NCBI RefSeq assembly: GCF_025370935.1
Contig: NC_133478.1
Coordinates: 15,913,486 to 15,977,485 of the forward strand
Length of the DNA stretch: 64,000 bases
Direction of reading: 5' to 3'
From: Choristoneura fumiferana
Lineage: Eukaryota; Arthropoda; Insecta; Lepidoptera; Tortricidae
The position numbers and the translations under genes were made by a program. This document shows, in pieces, positions 57,311-64,000 of this stretch. Each line of letters opens with the position of its first letter. Position 1 is the stretch's first letter. The notes under the pieces were generated by a model that worked only from the letters and a program-made list of their open reading frames with translations, was not told the origin of the DNA and did no database searches.

Positions 57311-58157
57311 TATCTGGCAAATAAAATAATTTCATTTCATATACATAGAAATATTTTAAAACCAGTGGATGATCAAAAAAATTTAATTTCCGGTGTATAT
57401 GATATCCATTTCGGTGGTTTTTAAGATTTCGCATCTCAAAACAAGAAACTCTTACAGGATCACTTTGTTTTCCTTCTACATATCCGTAAAGATCCTTTTT
57501 CTCAGAAAAACATGGAGGCATTAAGTTCAAATTAATAACATTTTGTACTCAGGTCTGCTACATCTTGAAGCAGTGAAAAATCTCAGTTTTTGTGTCCATC
57601 TGTCTACTTCAGTAACCATGATCCCACACTGCGTACATTTTGCATAGTATAAAGGCTCTACTAACTCTGGATATTCATAGATACCTACTTTGTAAGAAAC
57701 TCACATTATAAATTAAAGGCTAAATTTTTCAACAAAACTTTTGATGTTCACCCCTCTTACGAAACATCAACGATGTATCGAAATTTTCCCAAAACTCAAA
57801 CACATCTATTCATTACGTTAAGCTAATTAACGGTTCTTGCTACAAATTTGGGTAGTATAAGGTCAGTACATGGACTACCGAGTTTTTCTCGTCTTTAAAG
57901 GTTACTCGATAATTGTGTCTGTCAAGTTTAACCTTCAATACACCCTTTAACCTTTTCCCAGAGAACTTGTCAGAGTTAATCTAGCTTCATCATAAATTAA
58001 AAGAACGTATGCAAATGAAAAATTAACTCTGTTTGGCTCTAGTTTAAAATTGCCAAAGCAATTTCATGAATAAAATTAAATTATTCAGTTGAAAATTTTC
58101 AAAGCACATGCTTTTTGTAGTAACTATGGCTGGAAAAGTAGGTAGTGTGTAGTTACT
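57311..58157. other. Intergenic or intronic, nothing recognised
   Basis: AT-rich; no frame or repeat supported. Confidence 0.35.
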
Positions 58158-58288
58158 TGTTTCACCATTTTTTGGTTAATTTTATGTGACAGATAAATGT
58201 GATGCCAACTCTTTTTTCTTGTCTGAATAAACAGAGACGGCATCACATCTATCTTGCATATAAACACATCAATGAACGGTGAAACAGA
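58158..58288. mobile_element. M1 MITE, diverged copy
   Basis: TGTTTCACCATTTTTTGGTT, GTGACAGATAAATGTGATGC and the opposing GACGGCATCACATCTATC and CAATGAACGGTGAAACAG. Same family as 27773-27915; target duplication not clear. Confidence 0.65.
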
Positions 58289-58510
58289 AACGGAGTCAGT
58301 TTTATTACTACTAGGTTTTTTATCACTACATTTTATCCGTGGCTTTGCATGCGTAATCTATTAGATCCAGTTGTTGAATTGAAATGCCGGGATTAAACTA
58401 AATTTCCATGGGAATTTCCAAAAATTATATCGTCGTTTTCATCAAACAACAGTGCCAAATTTCATGACGCTAAAATTACCAGCGGCCAGCGGTTAAAATT
58501 TCCAAATTAA

Positions 58511-58653
58511 CCCCCCTATTTCACCATTCATTGATTAAATTGATTTGACGGATAAAATGTTATGCCGTCTCTATTTGTTTTTTATGAATGACGGAAACGG
58601 CATCACATTTATCCGTGAAATAAAACTATTCAATGGGTGGTGAAACAGCCCCG
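58511..58653. mobile_element. M1 Harbinger-like MITE, copy 3
   Basis: 143 bp flanked by TAA (58508-58510 and 58654-58656). Arms CCCCCCTATTTCACCATTCA and, reversed, CGGGGCTGTTTCACCACCCA. Same length and target type as 27773-27915. Confidence 0.8.
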
Positions 58654-58675
58654 TAATCTCGATCCCGTGGGAGTA

Positions 58676-58925
58676 TCGAGGTTATGGTGGATATAAGGCC
58701 GTTTCCAACCAAAGCAACTGTAGGTACAGTCGAGTTCATAAAATTGTGAGCAAACATTTGATCAAAAATATCTGAACACACTTCTACGTCGTTAACAACA
58801 AAGTCATGTTCAGATATTTTTGATCAAATTTTTGCTCATAAGTTTATGAACTCGACTGTACATATATGGGGGAGGCCTACGTCCAACAATAGACGCCTTA
58901 CAGCTGATACGAGTATGATAATGAT
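58676..58925 (+). mobile_element. RTE 3' end fragment split by a MITE
   Basis: ATGGTGGATATAAGGCCGTT, CCAACCAAAGCAACTGTAGG before the MITE and ATATGGGGGAGGCCTACGTC then CAACAATAGACGCC, GCTGATACGAGTATGATAAT after it. These are the RTE C-terminal codons and the degenerated (TGA)n tail (compare 6635-6725 and 42676-43227). Confidence 0.65.
58727..58858. mobile_element. Tc1/mariner-type MITE (M6) with TA duplication
   Basis: 132 bp with ends CAGTCGAGTTCATAAAATTG and, reversed, CAGTCGAGTTCATAAACTTA, flanked by TA (58725-58726 and 58859-58860). Arms are about 52 bp (GATCAAAAATATCTGAACA in both). CAGT ends and a TA duplication are the Tc1/mariner signature. Inserted in the RTE fragment. Confidence 0.8.
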
Positions 58926-59553
58926 GTTCGCGCATTACTTGAGATCAGCGGCCAGCAGCTGCACGTATGTGGTACTTGTAGTAATAGCCACGAGAAGCGC
59001 TGTATGAAATAAAGTATTTTTTTTATATGGACCTGTACGAAGCAATAAGTACATCAATCAAAAGTACACAAACAAACACAGCTAACCCCAAACGCATATA
59101 CTTGCAAAAAACGTTCCCAATATACATTTTAGAATTTAATATACGCCTTTAATGAATAGAAGCAGGTGTAATGAACGGTTCTTTAATTAAACAGTTAAGA
59201 CCGATTCGGCTTCGCCTCGGAGGAAAAATATTCCACAAACCCTTGGCATAAATATTTGAGGATCAGTCTAGTGGTCATGTCTGTCTTGTTTACCAAAATG
59301 TAATGAATTTTTGAAGGGACGACGTACATTTCTAAATTGGTTTTTTCGTTAACCATTTCATATTAAGCTCGGTTATATCGTATCATCACCATCATTCCAG
59401 CCCATGCTGGCACAGGCCTTCTCTCAGAATGAGAGAGCTTGGACCGTAGCCCGTAGAAATCTGCCCAGCACTTGGACGAAGAAAATAGTGTAATACTAAT
59501 TATATTATAAAACTGGTTTGGGACTTTCCAGAAGATTTATGTCAGGTAATGCG
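58926..59553. other. Intergenic with a SINE-A end
   Basis: 59385-59470 is a reversed SINE-A tail (ATCATCACCATCATTCCAGC, CACAGGCCTTCTCTCAGAAT). The rest shows nothing supported. 59545-59553 is the flank of the CR1-like element. Confidence 0.5.
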
Positions 59554-59613
59554 TTCAATTCAATTCAATTCAATTCAATTCAATTTCAATTCAATTCAAT
59601 TCAATTTAATTCA
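59554..59613 (-). repeat. Pentamer 3' tail of the CR1-like element
   Basis: On the plus strand, (TTCAA)n, about ten units with two irregular ones, then TTTATTTATTTCAAATAACA. On the transcript strand this is an (AATTG)n tail. CR1-clade elements end in short tandem repeats instead of poly-A and use them for priming; the pentamer is a family-specific marker. Confidence 0.75.
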
Positions 59614-59862
59614 ATTTATTTATTTCAAATAACAATGTACATTGTGTTTGAAGTTACAATACATGGCCAAATTATTTAACAAGTCAAATTAAATTACTAC
59701 AAAATTATTATTACTTATTATAAAAAAAAACTACAAATTTAATTAAATATGTCAATAACATTTGTCAGCAATCTGGATTAAAAAAGTAAATAAATAACAT
59801 TCAGTATAATTATAGTTTGCAAATAAAGGCAATATTCAAAATAGGCAATTAAAAAGACCATT

Positions 59863-62763
59863 TTAGCAATAATCCCGGGCATGATTACAAAATTCCTCTA
59901 TTGAATAATAACACTTCTCCAACAAGAAAGACTTTAATTTTTGTTTAAATGTGTGACTGTTACTAATAGATTTTAGTTCAACGGGTAATTTGTTAAACAG
60001 AACTATTCTCTGATAACCCGTTGAGTGCTTAGCAATTTTGAGATTAGTACTATTTGGTTGAGGCAGGTCCTTTCGCCTTGTTGCGAGTCGTTTATCTCTC
60101 TGTTCAGCAGTTTCAACATCATTGATATAGCTCATCAAGTCCGTAAGCACCACTAAAATGTACAGGCTGGGGACGGTGAGAATTCCAAATTCTTTGAAAA
60201 AGGGTCTGCAAGATGTCTGTTGCGGCACTCTAGCCATAATTCTTATTGCTCTTTTCTGCGCAATAAATGCTGCATTGACGTTGTACTTGTAGCTGTTTCC
60301 CCAGCACATTATACTATAGCGTATTTTTGATTCCACCAACGCATAGTAGACCAGTTTTAATTGCTTCAGTTGAAGTTCATTTCGGAGGCTTCTAAGAGCG
60401 TAGCATGCGGAACTTACTGAGCCGATCACTGCAGACAATTCTGCTTTCCAATTTAGACTAGAATCAATGTGCACTCCAAGAAATTTAGCAGAGTCTACTA
60501 GTTGGATCGTGCTACCTTCTAGACATACGTGTAGCGTGTCCTTAGCCCTGGCTGTAGTTTTGAACAGAAGAATTTTTGTTTTACTACAGTTCAGCTTTAA
60601 ACGATTCACTTTAAACCAAACCAGGAACGTTTTAAGAGCACAATTAACTGCATCATTCAATTCCGCAATACTATTTGCTGATATAACGGCGTTTGTGTCA
60701 TCTGCAAAACATACCAATGTGGAATTTGGTACTGTGTTGCTTACGAAGTCAATAAGGTCATTAACAAAAAGAATGAATAAAATTGGTCCTAATATTGACC
60801 CTTGAGGGACTCCTGTGTGTACGCTAGCTACTCTGGATTTATAAGTTTTTTCTTCATTGTCATTTGTCCATTTTATTTCAACGAATTGCTTTCTATTCGT
60901 TAGGTAAGAACGAAAAAGTTCCAGTGATTTCCCTCTGATCCCATAATGTTCTAATTTTCCTAAGAGAATTTCATGATTAACGGTGTCAAATGCAGAACTC
61001 AGATCCAACATGATTCCAGACACCTTCTTTCTATTACTCAGTTTATTGACTACATCATTAATTAACGTGCTAACCGCTTCATGGGTGCCTATACCTTTTT
61101 GGTACCCAAACTGTCTCTTGTTTATGATATTATATAAATTTAGATGTTTCATGAGTCTATTTTTCAGAACTCCCTCAAGCAACTTGGAGAGTACTGGCAG
61201 AAGTGAGATCGGACGATAATTGTTAGCTTCATATTTAGAACCCTTTTTGTATACAGGCAAAACTCTTGCCATTTTGAGTTGATCTGGAAAGACACTTTGG
61301 TCAATGCACTGATTAAGGAAACTAGCTATTGGGCCAGCAAGTATATCAATGTTGTCCTTGATAATAGTTATCGGAATTTCATCATATCCAGCCGATTTTT
61401 TGGGTTTGAGTTTATTAATCAACAGCGTGACTTCTAGTGTGTCTATCAACTCATGCGTCATGTCTTGCTCGACTCTAGGTACGTGCGTCCGTAACAGATT
61501 TAGTGCTTGCTCAGTAGTACAACTATTTTTATCTTTACTATGATTGAAATGTTCCTGTAAGAGAGCACAAACATCCTTAGGATCTTTATGCACTTTCGAG
61601 TTCCCGTTCGTCGTTTTGGTTTTTAAGACTAGGTTATCTTTCATATTGTCGACTATTTTACTGCGATGTTTTTGTACAACTTTCCATATTTCTTTGGAGG
61701 AATCCCTGGCCTTTATGATTTGAGTTTGTACCGCCAGTCTTTTAGCATTCCTGATCACCCGTCTGTATATATTTACAAACCTTTTTCTGTACTTTTCGAC
61801 GGACTCAGAGCTTGATGATTTATGTGTCATTAGAAATCGCTTCATTTTACTTGAGACCTTGATTCCTTGTGTTATCCACTTAATCTGATTACATGAATTT
61901 AGGATTATTTTCTTTTTCTTCTTTTTAAAACTCTCTTCAAATATTCTATTAAATTTATTTATAAATGTATTTATTCCTATGTTATCCCATTTTTCCGTCA
62001 TTATTTTATCTCTAAAAGTCCTGTATCCAATATCATCATATTTTCTTCCCATCTTCCACAGTTGCTCATTTTTACTTGTTTTTTTCCCTTCTCCTCTAAA
62101 TATGCAAGAACCAAGCAAAGCGGCGTGGCCATCAGCTAACCCATTGTGATCCACAATGGGACAAGTAACATTATCTGGGTGGATATTAGTTAGCACATTG
62201 TCTAAGCACGATTCTGTGTCATTACGTTTGAATGTAGACGTCGTAACCAGGCATTTAAAGTTATAAGAACTCAGTAATGACAAAAATTCTATAGTTTTTT
62301 TGTCCTCCTTTAGCAAATTGACATTAAAGTCACCACAAATCAAGCATTTCTTGTTAAAGAAGTGCTCCAACAGTTCCTCTAAACATTGAATGAAAACATC
62401 AAAATTAGCGTCATTTGGATTGCGATAGCAGCATATAATATTCACATCTGTTCGACAATCCTTAACTCCGCATACCTCAAAGTATTCGTCTTTATACAAT
62501 TTATTACATATAACCAACTCCTCAGACTTACTACTCATATGATTCAAAATAAGAGAGCCTCCTCTCTTGTTTTTTGACCTAGTGTTGTACGCTGCAAGTT
62601 TATAATTTTCTATGCAAAAAAGAGGTGCTGATGTCGAATTTAAAAAATGTTCACTTACGCAGACATAATGTTGTATATCAGAAAGACCATGTAGATACAA
62701 TTCCAACTCGTTTTTTTTGTTTGTGATACCACATAAATTTTGATAATAAAAATTGAAAGCTAT
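59863..62763 (-). CDS. Retrotransposon ORF2: AP endonuclease and reverse transcriptase
   Basis: About 966 codons from the -1 frame at the ORF1 stop. In residues counted from the TTG at 62706: endonuclease motifs VSEH (17-20), GDFN (125-128), DHNGLADGHAAL (186-197). RT palm and fingers: NNYRPISLLPVLSKLLE (495-511), LDLSSAFDTVNHEILL (567-582), GVPQGSILGP (632-641), catalytic FADD (667-670), then the thumb and a C-terminal GYQRIVLFNKLP block. The N-terminal catalytic block NFYYQNLCG lies upstream of any ATG: the first in-frame ATG is at 62538, inside the endonuclease. The frame is open back to 62859 (TAA at 62862-62860). The protein nicks target DNA and reverse-transcribes its own RNA there. Confidence 0.9.
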   Translation of the reverse strand: MAFNFYYQNLCGITNKKNELELYLHGLSDIQHYVCVSEHFLNSTSAPLFCIENYKLAAYNTRSKNKRGGSLILNHMSSKSEELVICNKLYKDEYFEVCGVKDCRTDVNIICCYRNPNDANFDVFIQCLEELLEHFFNKKCLICGDFNVNLLKEDKKTIEFLSLLSSYNFKCLVTTSTFKRNDTESCLDNVLTNIHPDNVTCPIVDHNGLADGHAALLGSCIFRGEGKKTSKNEQLWKMGRKYDDIGYRTFRDKIMTEKWDNIGINTFINKFNRIFEESFKKKKKKIILNSCNQIKWITQGIKVSSKMKRFLMTHKSSSSESVEKYRKRFVNIYRRVIRNAKRLAVQTQIIKARDSSKEIWKVVQKHRSKIVDNMKDNLVLKTKTTNGNSKVHKDPKDVCALLQEHFNHSKDKNSCTTEQALNLLRTHVPRVEQDMTHELIDTLEVTLLINKLKPKKSAGYDEIPITIIKDNIDILAGPIASFLNQCIDQSVFPDQLKMARVLPVYKKGSKYEANNYRPISLLPVLSKLLEGVLKNRLMKHLNLYNIINKRQFGYQKGIGTHEAVSTLINDVVNKLSNRKKVSGIMLDLSSAFDTVNHEILLGKLEHYGIRGKSLELFRSYLTNRKQFVEIKWTNDNEEKTYKSRVASVHTGVPQGSILGPILFILFVNDLIDFVSNTVPNSTLVCFADDTNAVISANSIAELNDAVNCALKTFLVWFKVNRLKLNCSKTKILLFKTTARAKDTLHVCLEGSTIQLVDSAKFLGVHIDSSLNWKAELSAVIGSVSSACYALRSLRNELQLKQLKLVYYALVESKIRYSIMCWGNSYKYNVNAAFIAQKRAIRIMARVPQQTSCRPFFKEFGILTVPSLYILVVLTDLMSYINDVETAEQRDKRLATRRKDLPQPNSTNLKIAKHSTGYQRIVLFNKLPVELKSISNSHTFKQKLKSFLLEKCYYSIEEFCNHARDYC

Positions 62764-64000
62764 TTTTCGGGTGCAGTTGAGTGAATAAGTGCTAAAAAAG
62801 GAGAGATGTCGAGGTCTAGAATCTTTGAGCTCTGTGTGCTTACAGGTGGTTGAGAGAAATTACTTTCAGTATCAGATTGCCCACAATAGCTAATACTGCA
62901 CTGCAAATCAGTAACTAAAATGTTTAGGTCTTTAAAAATAACTGATAGACCTCTGTTGTTCAACATTCCAGATATCTTAGAGAACATATAATATGAATAT
63001 TGCAAACTTTTGTTCGAGTCTAACAAATATGCGTACTCGTACGCTTTAACGTCTGTATTTAATAAGTAATTAAAACATTCAATTCTCGAGTTAAATAGGT
63101 TACTATTTCTTGTTAATTTAAATGTTGGAGAACAAATGATAACATTGGTATGCAGCACCCGTTGAAGTTGCTCTCGAACATTAACAACAATTTTATTATA
63201 GTCCTTTGAACTCAAAAAGTCCGCATCTCCGATAAAAATAAAACAGTAGTCATTCATTGTGAAGTGCTGTAGTTTGGTGTCGATCCCTTGTAGTAGTTGT
63301 TTGACCCCTCCTTTTGGCGTTATATAATGGCATATCCCATGTCCCTCGAAAGTGGTTGTGGCAGTCTTGAGTATGGAATTTCTGTTGTTGTCACTCAGGA
63401 TGCATATTTTTGATGGCAGGTTAGATAATGTTACATTGTTTGTTTTTCGCTCTTCATCAGACGTTTTAATTGTTATCTGTGGCGGGCGTGATGGTGATGA
63501 CACGTCCAAGCGATATGGTATATTTATTTTTTGTTGCTTTTTTGGAGTAGATGCACTCATAGTCCGCTCCTGATTTTGGGTAAATATTAATGTGTCATTC
63601 GAACTATTTTGTGACGAAATAATTGACTCATTCTTACTCGTAACTAGGTCATTTATATGCTCCTGACGTTTTTCTTGTGTTATTGTTGAGCGCTCTGTCC
63701 TAGATGTTCTTCTGTGGCACAGCTGTCTAATTTTTCTGTATGTAGGTGTAAATGACCTCCCTGTTCGAGTCCTTACAATGTTTTGATTCTGCTGAATAAT
63801 CTCTGTTGAAGTTACTTTTTTATACAGGGCAATTTTGTCCTTATACATTTCGTTTGTTTTTCTCATCTCCGAAAGTTCTAGCGCTAATTTACATATTTCT
63901 TCATTAGCTACGTCGAGATCTGACTGTAGGTTGTCCACTTGTAGTTTCAATGTATCCACGATGGAGGATTCAGGATGGGATAAATCTGGTAAGCTTCCAT
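62760..64000 (-). CDS. Retrotransposon ORF1, partial (5' end outside window)
   Basis: The frame is open from the window edge (reading GSLPDLSHPESSI before the GTG at 63959-63957) to TAG at 62762-62760, so it continues to the right. Residues counted from that GTG: a heptad-like coiled coil (4-48, LQVDNLQSDLDVANEEICK), a basic Ser/Thr-rich linker, then from about 184 an SGNH-esterase-like fold (KICILSDNNRNSI, DYCFIFIGDADFL, NVIICSPTF). In CR1 ORF1 proteins this domain follows a PHD-type finger, which would lie outside the window. The nucleophile GDS motif appears as LSDNN and the GxND block as GDAD, so hydrolase activity is doubtful. Likely role: RNA or chromatin binding in the retrotransposition particle. 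Confidence 0.8.
   Translation of the reverse strand, partial: GSLPDLSHPESSIVDTLKLQVDNLQSDLDVANEEICKLALELSEMRKTNEMYKDKIALYKKVTSTEIIQQNQNIVRTRTGRSFTPTYRKIRQLCHRRTSRTERSTITQEKRQEHINDLVTSKNESIISSQNSSNDTLIFTQNQERTMSASTPKKQQKINIPYRLDVSSPSRPPQITIKTSDEERKTNNVTLSNLPSKICILSDNNRNSILKTATTTFEGHGICHYITPKGGVKQLLQGIDTKLQHFTMNDYCFIFIGDADFLSSKDYNKIVVNVREQLQRVLHTNVIICSPTFKLTRNSNLFNSRIECFNYLLNTDVKAYEYAYLLDSNKSLQYSYYMFSKISGMLNNRGLSVIFKDLNILVTDLQCSISYCGQSDTESNFSQPPVSTQSSKILDLDISPFLALIHSTAPEK

Larger units (their letters stand above)
59554..64000 (-). mobile_element. CR1/Jockey-type non-LTR retrotransposon, intact ORFs, 5' end outside window
   Basis: Minus-strand element in the order ORF1 (from beyond 64000), ORF2, a 309-bp 3' UTR including the tail, and a simple-sequence tail. 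Both ORFs are undamaged, indicating a young, possibly mobile copy. ORF1 with an SGNH-like domain and ORF2 with APE endonuclease plus RT but no RNase H is the CR1-group plan. The LRR gene is in the same orientation about 2.8 kb downstream of the element's tail. Confidence 0.85.

Noticed and set aside
62538..62540. First ATG of ORF2 as the true start
   Set aside because: It lies after the conserved endonuclease motifs NFYYQN and VSEH, so a protein starting there would lack catalytic residues.

Overview
The window looks like chromosomal DNA of a ditrysian moth or butterfly. The evidence is AT-rich sequence without operons, one intron-containing LRR gene, and a dense layer of repeats I know from lepidopteran genomes: tRNA-headed SINEs, RTE ends with (TGA)n tails, small Helitrons ending CTAG, TTA/TAA-flanked Harbinger-like MITEs and long palindromic MITEs. 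All family assignments come from memory and from comparing copies inside the window, not from a search.

Layout. Positions 1-54,400 contain no host gene that I can support. They hold layered mobile-element debris: LINE 3' ends (187-408, 7060-7400, 10015-10205, 32350-32455), RTE remnants (6635-6725, 18408-18552, 27366-27515, 42676-43227, 46421-46940), other LINE coding fragments (20300-20494, 33855-34080, 47816-48010), two SINE families (A and B), Helitrons (6378-6620, 11370-11590, 32640-33173, 48885-49858), a 703-bp hAT-like element (15530-16232) and about ten MITE families. Several insertions lie inside other elements with readable target-site duplications, so their relative ages can be ordered. 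There are also two local segmental duplications (21498-23220 and 41585-42470) and four fold-back regions built from short recurring words (23420-23700, 24761-25125, 26630-27115, 50340-50945).

The host gene lies at 54455-56712 on the minus strand. Two coding exons (56703-55674 and 54954-54455), joined in phase 1 by a GT-AG intron, encode a 509-residue secreted leucine-rich-repeat protein. It has a signal peptide, N- and C-terminal cysteine caps and a hydrophobic C-terminus with no cytoplasmic tail, as in GPI-anchored adhesion proteins; connectin is the best guess. A splice acceptor just 5' of the ATG shows that the gene has at least one further 5' exon to the right.

At the right edge, 59554-64000 holds a large intact non-LTR retrotransposon of CR1/Jockey type on the minus strand. 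ORF1 (coiled coil plus a degenerate SGNH-like domain) runs off the window. ORF2 (endonuclease plus reverse transcriptase) is intact but has no ATG ahead of the endonuclease and overlaps ORF1 in the -1 frame. The element is in the same orientation as the LRR gene and lies upstream of it, either in the 5'-UTR intron or in the upstream flank. RTE ends and SINE-A share their last ~35 bp including the (TGA)n tail, which suggests a LINE/SINE mobilisation pair.
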